Position numbers and translations under genes: made by a program
NCBI RefSeq assembly: GCF_002079305.1
Contig: NZ_CP015039.1
Coordinates: 2,581,001 to 2,645,000 of the forward strand
Source of the DNA: Rhodovulum sp. P5
GTDB lineage: Bacteria; Pseudomonadota; Alphaproteobacteria; Rhodobacterales; Rhodobacteraceae
DNA: 64,000 nucleotides
Direction: 5' to 3'
In this document: positions 34,851 to 46,746 of the stretch, piece after piece
Position numbering within the stretch: position 1 is the stretch's first letter
Layout of the letters: every line of letters begins with the position of its first letter
The notes under the pieces: generated by a model
Told to the model about the DNA's origin: nothing
Databases searched by the model: none
The model's input: the letters and a program-made list of their open reading frames with translations, nothing else

Positions 34851-37800
34851 GTGACGCGGATGAAGGGGGCTGTCTTTGCGGTTCTCCAGGTGCTCTCAAT
34901 GCAACGTCACAATCAGGCTGCCCCGGTTTGCGAGGAGACGCCCGGTGTGTCGATTCTGGTCGTGTCGCCGTCGGGCCATATCCTGAGCGCGAGCGGTGCG
35001 GCCATTGCCGCGATGGGGCCGGAATCGACCGACCTGTCTGGCAGGGTTCTGGGCGATATCCTGTGTCCGGACGATGTCGCGGGGGTTGAGACGGCCATCC
35101 GCGCGCTGGACGGCGGGCAGGTTGCCGCGACAGATGTCGAGCTTGGTGTTCTGTGCGCTGGCGGGGTATGCCGCCGGTTCCGGGCCTTCCTGTCGCCCGT
35201 GCGTGCCGACGACCGGATGGTTGCGGTCTCGATGGTGCTGCATGAGCCCGGCAAGGAGAGGGCGGGGCCAACGGTTTCGTCCGCGCCTGACCCCGCGCGG
35301 CAGTTCGATCCCGGCCTCATGCGTCAGGCCGCGCGGCATTTCGGATTCGCCCAGTGGTTTCTGGAGCCGGCGACGCGGGCGATGTGGGCGACGGAGGCCT
35401 ATTTCGACCTTCTGGGATTTGAGCCCGACGAGGTGGAATTGAGCGGCCCCTGGCTGCGGTCGCGGCTGCATCCCGACGATTTCGACGCGACCGTGTCGCG
35501 GATGGAGCAGTTGCTGGCCAATGAGAACGAGACCTTTGCAATCGACTATCGCCTGCGCTGCAAGGACGGGACCTACAAGTGGTTTCAGGCCAATGCCCGC
35601 CTGTATTCGCGCAAGGGCACCGGCTTGCCCCCCGTCGTTTGCGGCAGCCTGATCGACATTTCCCGCCGCAAGGCGAACGAGTCGCGCCTGAACGCCGCGC
35701 GCGCCAAGGCCGACGCGGCCCGGGCCGAGGCCGAGAAGAGCGAGAGCCTGCTGCATATCGCGACCGAACATGCCGGGGTCGCCCCATGGTTCCTGAACCC
35801 GGCAACCGGAGAGTTCGTCCGCAACGACCGGTTCGGCACGATCACCGGACGAACCGGTGACGGTCTGGCCAAGACGCTGGATGGCATGCTGGGCATGGTC
35901 CATCCCGACGACCTGCCCATGGTGCAGCGGGAACTTGCGGCGATGGTGCAGGGCAAGCAGGCCGAGGCCAAGGCAGATCACCGGATACGCCACAAGGACG
36001 GGCATTGGGTCTGGTGCACAAGCGTCGCCAAGCCGTATCAATCGGGGGAAGACGGCCAACCGCTGCTGATTTGCGGCACGACCTTCGACATCACCGACCA
36101 CAAGGCCTATGAGGCGCGCCTTGCCGAAGCGCTGCGCGCGGCGCAGACCGCGCGCGAGGAAGCGCAGGAAGCTGCCGAGATTCTGCGCCACTCGACGGAA
36201 AACAGCAATGTCGTGCCGTGGTACCGCTATCCCGATTTCGGGCAGGACAGGGTTGGCGATCACCTCAAGACGATGCTGGGCCATGGGCCGGAGTTCGAGA
36301 TTGACCGGCCGGCCTTCCTTGACCTGATGCATCCCGATGACCGTTCCGCGGCCAAGGCGGATTTCTGGGCGATGGATCGCGGCGAAATCGACGCCTATGA
36401 TCACAGTTTCCGGCTGCGCCGGGCGGACGGCACGTGGTGCTGGTTCTCGGCCATGGCGAAACGGGTGGATCGGTCGGATCAGGGCCGCCCGCTGCTGATT
36501 TGCGGCAGCCTGACGGATATCGACGACCTGAAGCGGAACGAGGCACGACTGGCGGAGGCCGCGTCGGAGGCGCAGCAGGCGCAGGACCGGCTGCGGAAAC
36601 TGGCCGACAACATGCCGGGCGCACTGGCCGAGCGGCAGGGGTGGCCTGACGGCACGTCCTCTCTGCCGTATTTCAGCGCCAGGCTGCCGGAGATGTTCGC
36701 CACCACGCGGGACGCGATCGAAAAGGACAGCACCGCCCTTTACGTCCACATGCATCAAGACGACCGCGCGCGGCTTGTCGAACGCGTTGATCAGTCCGCC
36801 GCGGAATTGTCGGCCTTCGACGAACGGGTCAGGATCATGGATCCGGAAACGGGGCCGCGCTGGGTTCGGATTTCGTCGCAGCCCTTTGCCCAGCCCGACG
36901 GGTCGGTCATCTGGTACGGCAATGTCAACGACATCACTGCACAGGTGGAAACCGAGCAGCGGGCCGAAGAGGCGGCCGCACGTCTGCGCTTCCTTGAGGA
37001 GCGGTTGCGCCTGGCCACCGAAGCTGCCGGGATCGGGGTCTGGGACTTCGATCTCGTCAGCGGCCAACTTGTCTGGGATGACACGATGCACCGGATTCAC
37101 GGCATCGCCCCGGGAAGTTTCGGGGGGCGGCTGGAGGGCTGGGTTGACCTCGTGCACCCCGAGGATATCGCGGCCTCGGAGCGACGTTTCAGCGCCGCTG
37201 TCCAGTCGGGCAGTGCCTTCGATGACGCGTTCCGTATCGTCCGGCCCGATGGGACCGTCCGTGTCATCAGCGCCAGGGCGCAGATATTCCGCGACGCGTC
37301 CGGGGCCCCGGTAAGGGCCGTTGGCGTGAACATGGATGTCACCGAGCAGAAGGCCGCGGAGTTGCACCTGGCCGAAGCGGCCGAGGATGCAAGGCGGGCC
37401 CATGATCGGCTGAACATCCTTGCCGACAACGCGCCGGGTGCCCTGTTCGAGTTTCGGCAGGACAGCGCGGGCGTGTTCAGCCTGCCCTATTTCAGCGCCA
37501 ACCTTGCGCCGATCATGGGCGTCACGGCCGAGGCGCTGGCCGCGGACGGCGCCGCGGTATTCGCCCATATCCATCCCGAAGACCTTCCCAAGGTGGTGGA
37601 GGATATCGCGATTTCCCGGGCGGACCTGTCGGATTTCACGGCGCGCTTCCGCATCAATGACCCGCGAACCGGTCTGCGCTGGGTCATGGTCTCCTCCCTG
37701 CCGTCGCTTCAGTCGGATGGCGCCGTTGTCTGGTACGGCAACATGTTCGACGTGACCGAGCAGGAAAAGGTCGAACGCCAGGCCGCAGCCGCCGCAAAAG

Positions 37801-39968
37801 AGTTGCGTGTCGCCAACGACCGTTTCCTGAGTATGGCCGAGAACGCACCCGGCGCAATTTTCGAATGCCACATGGCCCCTGACGGCGAGATGGACTTCAA
37901 GTTCCTCAGCTCCACGCTTTTGGACCTGATGGGCGTGGCGCGCGGCGACGTGGTCGCCAAGGGCAGGAACATGTTTGCGCGGATCCCGCAGGAGGATGCG
38001 GAACTGATCTTGCCCCAGATCATGCAATGCGCCGCGGACCTGCGCCCCTATGAGGTCAAGCACCGCGTCGATCATCCCGAAAAGGGACTGCGCTGGGTCA
38101 TGGCGGCGGCAAATCCCTCCCTGCAACCGGACGGATCGATCATATGGCACGGCAGCGTCGTCGATATCACCGACCGGCTGGAGATGGAGCATCGCGCGGC
38201 GCAGGCGGCCGAAGAGCTCAAGCGGGCCCATGACAGTCTGACCCTGCTGGCCGACATCTCGACCGTTGGTCTTTACGAGTTCTGCCTGCAGCCGGACGGC
38301 ACGACGAAACTGTCCTATTTCAGTGCCCGCTTCGCCGAGCTTGTCGGTTTCGCCCGCGAAGACCTGGAAAAATCGGACGAAGGTGTCTTTGCCCGTATTC
38401 CTGAAGAAGACCTGCCCGCTGTCCGGGCTGCCATTGCGAAAAGCCACCGTGACCTGGTGCCGTTCAGCGTGCGTTTCCGCCTGCGGCATCCCGATCGGGG
38501 CATGGTCTGGGTTCTGGCGGCCGCGAATGCACCGCGTCTGAAAGACGGCGTGTTCACATGGTCGGCGGCGCTGTCCGATGTCACCCCCGTGGTCGAGCGC
38601 GAGCAGGAACTGCGTCGTGCCCACCGTTTGGCCGAGGACATGCGCGCCGAGAACGAGAGGCAGGCGCTGCATGACGGGCTGACCGGTCTTCCCAACCGTC
38701 GCTTCTATGACAAGATGATCGCCGAGCGGCTGGCCTCTGCGGTGGATGGCGGGCCGCGGGACTGTGCCCTTATCCGGCTCGATCTGGACCATTTCAAATA
38801 CGTCAACGACACGCTGGGGCACGAGGCCGGTGATCTTGTGCTGGTGCGCGTGGCGGCGGTGTTGCGCGACTGCCTGCGCGAAGGGGATTTCGTGGCCCGC
38901 ATCGGCGGCGACGAATTCTCGATCCTGATGGCGCCGGGCGTGTCCGAGGTGGAGGCCGAGGCGCTGGTCGAAGAGATCCGCGTGCGGCTGGCCGAACCGC
39001 TGATCTATGAGGGGCGCCAATGCCGCTATGGCGCGAGCTTCGGGATCGCGCAGACCGAGGATGTGTCCGAGATGGGCGAGGACATCCAGATGTTCGCCGA
39101 TGCTGCGCTGTACCGTGCCAAGGCGAGTGGGCGGAACCGGCTGGAGGTGTTTACCCCGGACCTGCATCGGGAGATCCTGACCGACCGGCGTCTTGCGGTC
39201 GAAATCCACGAAGGGCTCGACCGGGATCAGTTCGTGCCGTTCTTCCAGCCGCAGGTTGCAGCCGATGACGGACGACTGGTCGGGATCGAGACGCTGCTGC
39301 GCTGGAAACACCCGGTCGAGGGGCTCTTGTCGCCGGACGCCTTCATGCATGTGGCCGAACAGTTGCGCCTTGTTCCCGAAATCGACCGGATCATGATGGA
39401 GAAATCCCGCGATGCGCTGGCAAACTGGCGTGAACAGGGCCTGATCGTGCCGAAGATCAGCTTCAACGTCTCGTCGGGCCGGATGCACGACCCCAGCGTC
39501 GTGGCGCTGGCCGGCGAGATGGCAAGCGGTGAGACGCGCGTGACCTTCGAGCTTCTGGAATCGATCCTGGTGGAGGAGGAGAACGACACTTTCCGCTGCC
39601 ACCTCGACATGCTGCGCGAGGTCGGGGTCGATATCGAGATCGACGATTTCGGCTCTGGCCATGCCTCGATCATCGGGGTGATGGAAATCGCGCCCTCTGC
39701 GCTGAAGATCGACAAGCGCATCGTGCTGCCGGTCGAACAGGACCTGCGCGCGCGCAGCCTGGTGCGGGCGATTGTCGAGATCGCCGACACGCTGGGGATC
39801 AACACCGTGGCCGAGGGCGTCGAAACCGAGAAGCAGGCCAGGATTCTGCGTGGCATCGGCTGCGATGTTCTTCAGGGCTACCTGTTTGCGCGCCCGCTGA
39901 GCGAAGACCAACTGCTGACCTATGCGCTGGGCGATGGGCTGAGCAAGGCACTGGCAGGGGGCCGCTAG
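34851..39968 (+). CDS. Giant soluble multi-PAS GGDEF-EAL cyclic-di-GMP protein
   Basis: About 1705 residues, no transmembrane segment. One degenerate N-terminal PAS-like unit (about 25-130), then eight PAS/PAC units at roughly 160-278, 300-422, 443-565, 581-700, 712-832, 853-972, 991-1110 and 1128-1247, each closed by a DITD/DISR-type PAC end and a coiled linker. GGDEF domain about 1270-1437 with GGDEF at 1352-1356; EAL domain about 1445-1695 with ETLLRW (Glu1480), FELLESI, EIDDFGSGH, KIDKRIV and VAEGVETEKQ. Active-site residues of both domains look complete. Start uncertain: GTG 34851, ATG 34860 or ATG 34899; none has a strong ribosome site. Divergent from the UbiA-HAD operon. Confidence 0.92.
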   Translation: MTRMKGAVFAVLQVLSMQRHNQAAPVCEETPGVSILVVSPSGHILSASGAAIAAMGPESTDLSGRVLGDILCPDDVAGVETAIRALDGGQVAATDVELGVLCAGGVCRRFRAFLSPVRADDRMVAVSMVLHEPGKERAGPTVSSAPDPARQFDPGLMRQAARHFGFAQWFLEPATRAMWATEAYFDLLGFEPDEVELSGPWLRSRLHPDDFDATVSRMEQLLANENETFAIDYRLRCKDGTYKWFQANARLYSRKGTGLPPVVCGSLIDISRRKANESRLNAARAKADAARAEAEKSESLLHIATEHAGVAPWFLNPATGEFVRNDRFGTITGRTGDGLAKTLDGMLGMVHPDDLPMVQRELAAMVQGKQAEAKADHRIRHKDGHWVWCTSVAKPYQSGEDGQPLLICGTTFDITDHKAYEARLAEALRAAQTAREEAQEAAEILRHSTENSNVVPWYRYPDFGQDRVGDHLKTMLGHGPEFEIDRPAFLDLMHPDDRSAAKADFWAMDRGEIDAYDHSFRLRRADGTWCWFSAMAKRVDRSDQGRPLLICGSLTDIDDLKRNEARLAEAASEAQQAQDRLRKLADNMPGALAERQGWPDGTSSLPYFSARLPEMFATTRDAIEKDSTALYVHMHQDDRARLVERVDQSAAELSAFDERVRIMDPETGPRWVRISSQPFAQPDGSVIWYGNVNDITAQVETEQRAEEAAARLRFLEERLRLATEAAGIGVWDFDLVSGQLVWDDTMHRIHGIAPGSFGGRLEGWVDLVHPEDIAASERRFSAAVQSGSAFDDAFRIVRPDGTVRVISARAQIFRDASGAPVRAVGVNMDVTEQKAAELHLAEAAEDARRAHDRLNILADNAPGALFEFRQDSAGVFSLPYFSANLAPIMGVTAEALAADGAAVFAHIHPEDLPKVVEDIAISRADLSDFTARFRINDPRTGLRWVMVSSLPSLQSDGAVVWYGNMFDVTEQEKVERQAAAAAKELRVANDRFLSMAENAPGAIFECHMAPDGEMDFKFLSSTLLDLMGVARGDVVAKGRNMFARIPQEDAELILPQIMQCAADLRPYEVKHRVDHPEKGLRWVMAAANPSLQPDGSIIWHGSVVDITDRLEMEHRAAQAAEELKRAHDSLTLLADISTVGLYEFCLQPDGTTKLSYFSARFAELVGFAREDLEKSDEGVFARIPEEDLPAVRAAIAKSHRDLVPFSVRFRLRHPDRGMVWVLAAANAPRLKDGVFTWSAALSDVTPVVEREQELRRAHRLAEDMRAENERQALHDGLTGLPNRRFYDKMIAERLASAVDGGPRDCALIRLDLDHFKYVNDTLGHEAGDLVLVRVAAVLRDCLREGDFVARIGGDEFSILMAPGVSEVEAEALVEEIRVRLAEPLIYEGRQCRYGASFGIAQTEDVSEMGEDIQMFADAALYRAKASGRNRLEVFTPDLHREILTDRRLAVEIHEGLDRDQFVPFFQPQVAADDGRLVGIETLLRWKHPVEGLLSPDAFMHVAEQLRLVPEIDRIMMEKSRDALANWREQGLIVPKISFNVSSGRMHDPSVVALAGEMASGETRVTFELLESILVEEENDTFRCHLDMLREVGVDIEIDDFGSGHASIIGVMEIAPSALKIDKRIVLPVEQDLRARSLVRAIVEIADTLGINTVAEGVETEKQARILRGIGCDVLQGYLFARPLSEDQLLTYALGDGLSKALAGGR

Positions 39969-40337
39969 GCCGGTCAGACGGGGTCTTTGTGCGCGTTTCG
40001 CACCGGATGCGGCGCCCGTATTTTTATGCACGCATTCGAATGTGAGCATATATGTCGCACCCTGCGCAGGCGCGGCTGCCCGAAAAATGGGCGCAAAATT
40101 AACCTGTAGGCATCTGTATTAAAGCGACAATTCCACCCTGTCGGCATTAATATGCGCATCTGCGGTGTTTCTTTTAACAACCTTGCCAAGTCCTGTGGAA
40201 AAAAATTATCGTCATTTTAGGGCGTTAAGAATCGAGCAGAACAAAAAAACAAAACGATCTTCGGGCGAAGACCCGAGCGCGAACACTGGAAAGGCCTGGC
40301 GACGGAACAGGGTCGCCGACGAGGGAGGAGCTTTTCA
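39969..40337. other. 369-base AT-rich upstream region of the low-complexity-protein cluster
   Basis: Contains no gene. Markedly AT-rich for this genome between about 40015 and 40260 (TTTTTATGCACGCATTCGAA, AAAATTAACCTG, ATTAATATG, CTTTTAACAACC, and an A-run at 40199-40205). That is typical of a strong or regulated promoter region. One promoter candidate is listed at 40183-40211. No clear operator symmetry is seen. Confidence 0.5.
40183..40211 (+). promoter_or_regulatory. Candidate sigma-70 promoter of the SCP2/RND/low-complexity cluster
   Basis: TTGCCA (40183-40188), a 17-base spacer ending in an A-run, and TTATCG (40206-40211). It lies about 125 bases ahead of the first ATG and inside the AT-rich stretch. 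Both hexamers match the consensus at four of six positions. Confidence 0.4.
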
Positions 40338-40739
40338 ATGCCCGAACTGTTCTCGGACGACTTCATGGTCGATTTCGGAAACGCATGGAATGACGATGAA
40401 ATCGGTGAGGCTTTGGCCAAGATCGGGTTCAACTCGACCATCGGTTACGGTTTCGAAGGCGACGACAAACCAAAGGGTTATCTCAAGGTCGAGAATGGCT
40501 TTGTGACCGAGGCCGGCGCCTATCAGGACGCCGCGCTAAACTGGGATCTGCGCGCCAAGCCCGCCGACTGGGAGAAATGGTGCCAGAAGGGCGTCAGCAT
40601 GATGTCGCTCGGCCTGGCCTATACCTCGGGCAAGCTGAAGTTTCTGACGGGTGACTATACCGCGATGATCAAGAACCCGGCGATGGCCGGGCCGTTCATC
40701 AAGAGCTTCGCGGTCATGGGACGCGTTCCGCGCACCTGA
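40338..40739 (+). CDS. SCP2 sterol-binding-domain-like protein
   Basis: 133 residues, no signal peptide. The pattern WDLRAKPADWEKW, followed by a helix and LAYTSGKLKFLTGDYTAMIKNP and a final MAGPFIKSF, fits the SCP2 sterol/lipid-binding fold. Such proteins bind a hydrophobic ligand in a cytoplasmic cavity. A GGAGGAGC ribosome site precedes ATG 40338. It is the first gene of the cluster, 36 bases ahead of the RND adaptor gene, so a role in handling a lipid or hydrophobic cargo for the pump is suggested. The family call is by pattern and length only. Confidence 0.7.
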   Translation: MPELFSDDFMVDFGNAWNDDEIGEALAKIGFNSTIGYGFEGDDKPKGYLKVENGFVTEAGAYQDAALNWDLRAKPADWEKWCQKGVSMMSLGLAYTSGKLKFLTGDYTAMIKNPAMAGPFIKSFAVMGRVPRT

Positions 40740-40775
40740 ACCCTACCGAAATCCTGACGGAGGAGGAGGCGTCGA

Positions 40776-42053
40776 ATGTCGGCGATCTCAAGGATTTTTG
40801 CGCTTGCCGTGGCGGCGTTGGCGGGAGCCGGGGCCGTGATCGTGGCCCGCCCGTACCTGTTCCCCGAAGAGCCGTCCGGCGCGCGGTCCGCGGAGGGATC
40901 GGCCCATTCGCGGCCCCCGGTTTACGGCCCGGCCTTCGCGGCGGCGTCCGGCCGGCTGGTCGAAGTGTCCGAGATGTCGGCGGCGCAACGCATCCGTCTT
41001 GGCGGAACGGTCGAACCGGACCGGACCGTGCGCCTGTCTGCCGAAGCCTCCGGCCGCGTGACCTTCGTCGCGGGTGAGGAAGGCGACCGAGTGGCAGAGG
41101 GCGACATCGTCGTCGGCCTGGATACCGATGCGATCGACCCGCAATACCGGGCGGCATGGGCGGATCTGAGCGAACAGATGGCCGGTCTTGCCAATGCCCG
41201 GACGCAACTTGTGAATGACCTTTACGGCCCGACAACGCCGCCGATGGGGGGCACGCCGCAGGCCGCCTTCGATCAGGCCGGCGTGCCGCTTTACAACATG
41301 TTCCAGAGCATGATGGGCGGGATGCCGGGCACGCCCTATAGCGGGCCGATGCAGACCCAGTCCGAGGCGCAGCGCAACTTCGCCACCGCCTCGGCTGCGC
41401 GGTACGACTATGAACGACAGCTTGCGGCGCTGTCGGCCGCGCAATCCCGGCTTGACGGGCTGGACGCGCAGTTGCGCGACCGCCGGGCCATTGCGCCCTG
41501 GAACGGCGTGATCATGAAGCGGTTCGTGCGCGTGGGCGATCAGGTGCAGCCCGGTCAGCCCGTGGCCGAGTTCGCCGATGTCGATGCCCTTGTCGTTCGG
41601 ATCGACGTGCCGGTTGCGATGGTGGAGAACCTGCATCTTGGCGAACGGGTGCCGCTAAGCATTGCCGGCAACAACATCTGGGCACCGGTCAAGCAGATCT
41701 ATCCGGCGGCCGATCCCTCGGCCCATACCGTGCCGGTCAAGCTGGCGCTGCCCTATGGCGCCCCCGCGGCACCCGGCATGTATGCCGTAGCTTGGATCGG
41801 GCAGGAGAAGAGCGGCAGCCCAAGCGCGCTTTCGGCCGCGATTCCGGCCAGTGCCGTGACCTATCGCGGCAGCCTGCCGCTCGCCTTCGTCGCGGGGCGC
41901 GACGGCCGGGTCGAGATGCGCGTGGTCCGGCTGGGCGACCGGCAGGGCGACCGGGTCGCCGTTCTGTCGGGCCTGAAGCCCGGCGAGATGGTCGTGGATA
42001 CCCCCGCGCCGGATCTGAAATCAGGCCAGTGGCTTGCGGTAACCGGCGGCTGA
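40776..42053 (+). CDS. RND efflux periplasmic adaptor (HlyD/MFP family)
   Basis: 425 residues with an N-terminal anchor helix (IFALAVAALAGAGAVIV), barrel-sandwich pieces VRLSAEASGRVTFVAGEEGD and APWNGVIMKRFVRVGDQV, and a beta-barrel/membrane-proximal end with LKPGEMVV. Between the two lipoyl halves the usual coiled hairpin carries a Met/Gly/Pro-rich insert (about residues 151-195: PTTPPMGGTPQ, MFQSMMGGMPGTPYSGPM) that is unlike standard adaptors. ATG 40776 with GGAGGAGGAGG upstream. Followed after 13 bases by the RND permease. No TolC-type outer-membrane gene is nearby. Confidence 0.9.
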   Translation: MSAISRIFALAVAALAGAGAVIVARPYLFPEEPSGARSAEGSAHSRPPVYGPAFAAASGRLVEVSEMSAAQRIRLGGTVEPDRTVRLSAEASGRVTFVAGEEGDRVAEGDIVVGLDTDAIDPQYRAAWADLSEQMAGLANARTQLVNDLYGPTTPPMGGTPQAAFDQAGVPLYNMFQSMMGGMPGTPYSGPMQTQSEAQRNFATASAARYDYERQLAALSAAQSRLDGLDAQLRDRRAIAPWNGVIMKRFVRVGDQVQPGQPVAEFADVDALVVRIDVPVAMVENLHLGERVPLSIAGNNIWAPVKQIYPAADPSAHTVPVKLALPYGAPAAPGMYAVAWIGQEKSGSPSALSAAIPASAVTYRGSLPLAFVAGRDGRVEMRVVRLGDRQGDRVAVLSGLKPGEMVVDTPAPDLKSGQWLAVTGG

Positions 42054-42066
42054 GGGGCGGTAGACA

Positions 42067-45725
<3,659 letters not shown>

Positions 45726-45729
<4 letters not shown>

Positions 45730-46196
45730 TCGTGCGTTCATCTCTCGCCCTTGCAGCGGCCCTGTTCTGCGCGCCCGTGGCGGGGTCGGCGGGGACGTTC
45801 GGCGAACTTTCCGCGGCCAAGGCCCGGCCCCCGGTGCAGGAGCCACCGGCCGCCACCTGCCCGCCCTATTGCCCGGTTGCGCCCTATTATGCGCCCCCTG
45901 CGGCCGAGGGCGGACTGCGCCGCGGTTACGTCACCGGGCAGCCTTACATGGTCGCTCCCGTGCCGCCGCCCACCCCGTACCCGCCGCTTGTGACGGGGCC
46001 GGGTGGCGAACCGGGCGGGGCGATCCCGATCTGGAGTTACGGCCAGATGACCTCGATGTCGAACCCCTACGATCCGTGGGGGCTCAGCACGCCTTTCATG
46101 CACGTACCTTGGTCGACGCCGCTGTCGGGGTGGACCAATGCGACGACATGGAACTGGTGGCGCGAACGATCCGGCGCGTCACCGGGCAACTGGTAG
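45726..46196 (+). CDS. Exported Pro/Tyr/Trp-rich protein of unknown function
   Basis: 156 residues. Signal peptide at about 1-22 (SLALAAALFCAPVAGSAG), then a low-complexity proline-rich region with CPPYCPVAPYYAPPA, PVPPPTPYPPL, and a Trp-rich end (NPYDPWGLSTPFMHVPW, NATTWNWWRERSG). No family recognised. ATG 45726 overlaps the RND stop (ATGA), so its synthesis is coupled to that of the pump, making it a likely periplasmic or outer-membrane partner or cargo. Composition is akin to the next three genes. Confidence 0.75.
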
Positions 46197-46245
46197 CGCG
46201 GACACAGACCGCGCTGCCACGGGTTAACCAAGGAGGAGACGACCC

Positions 46246-46671
46246 ATGAAAACTCTCAAGATCGCACTGCTCTCGACCGGCTTTGCCGCCGTTGCAGGGC
46301 TGGCCGCTGCCCAGCAGAACATGCAGCCCCCGCCCCCGAGCGGCCCCTATGCCGGTCAGGAACAGCAGGCCCCGGCCCCGCAGGCTGGCCCGCAGGCCCC
46401 GGCCCCCTATGGCTACGCCCCGGCGCCCTACGGCTATGGCTACCCGCCCCCCTACTACGGCGGCTACCCCTACTACGATGACTACGGCTACGGCCGTGGG
46501 TATGGCCGTGGCTACGGGCGTGGCTATGGCCGCGGTCGTGGTCGCGCCAGCGGCTCGTTCTCGTTCGGTGGCGACGCCGACATGTACGGCCGCGGCCTCG
46601 GCGACATGTACGACGACATGTATGGCCGTGGCTACGGCGACCGTGGGGGCTGGGGCCCCGGCTGGTGGTAA
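46246..46671 (+). CDS. Exported Gly/Tyr-rich protein, sulfur-globule-protein-like
   Basis: 141 residues. Signal peptide (about 1-23, ending AAGLAAAQQ), a Gln/Pro/Ala-rich stretch, then PYGYAPAPYGYGYPPPYYGG, a run of YGRG repeats, and a C-terminal unit SGSFSFGGDADMYGRGLGD ending in WGPGWW. Composition and repeat style resemble the small Gly/Tyr-rich envelope proteins of sulfur globules in purple sulfur bacteria. That resemblance could be convergent low complexity. ATG 46246 has an AGGAGGAG ribosome site. A strong hairpin follows, compatible with an abundant, stable message. Its C-terminal block is shared with the next protein. Confidence 0.75.
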   Translation: MKTLKIALLSTGFAAVAGLAAAQQNMQPPPPSGPYAGQEQQAPAPQAGPQAPAPYGYAPAPYGYGYPPPYYGGYPYYDDYGYGRGYGRGYGRGYGRGRGRASGSFSFGGDADMYGRGLGDMYDDMYGRGYGDRGGWGPGWW

Positions 46672-46682
46672 GCAGCACCTTT

Positions 46683-46708
46683 GGCGCTCCGGCTTGTGCC
46701 GGGGCGCC
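46683..46708 (+). promoter_or_regulatory. Strong intercistronic hairpin after the Gly/Tyr-rich gene
   Basis: GGCGCTCCGGC (46683-46693) pairs with GCCGGGGCGCC (46698-46708) over 11 pairs, one of them G-U, with a TTGT loop. It lies 12 bases past the stop and before the next gene. No T-tract, so message stabilisation or partial attenuation is more likely than full termination. Confidence 0.65.
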
Positions 46709-46746
46709 GCCTCCCGTGCCTCCCAAACTCGAGGACCAGTAAGACC

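Noticed and set aside
34896..40049. A 1717-codon open frame on the minus strand opposite the PAS-GGDEF-EAL gene
   Set aside because: It is the antisense shadow of a high-GC gene: no family motif, Arg/His/Gln-rich nonsense composition, no ribosome site. The plus strand has clear PAS, GGDEF and EAL motifs.
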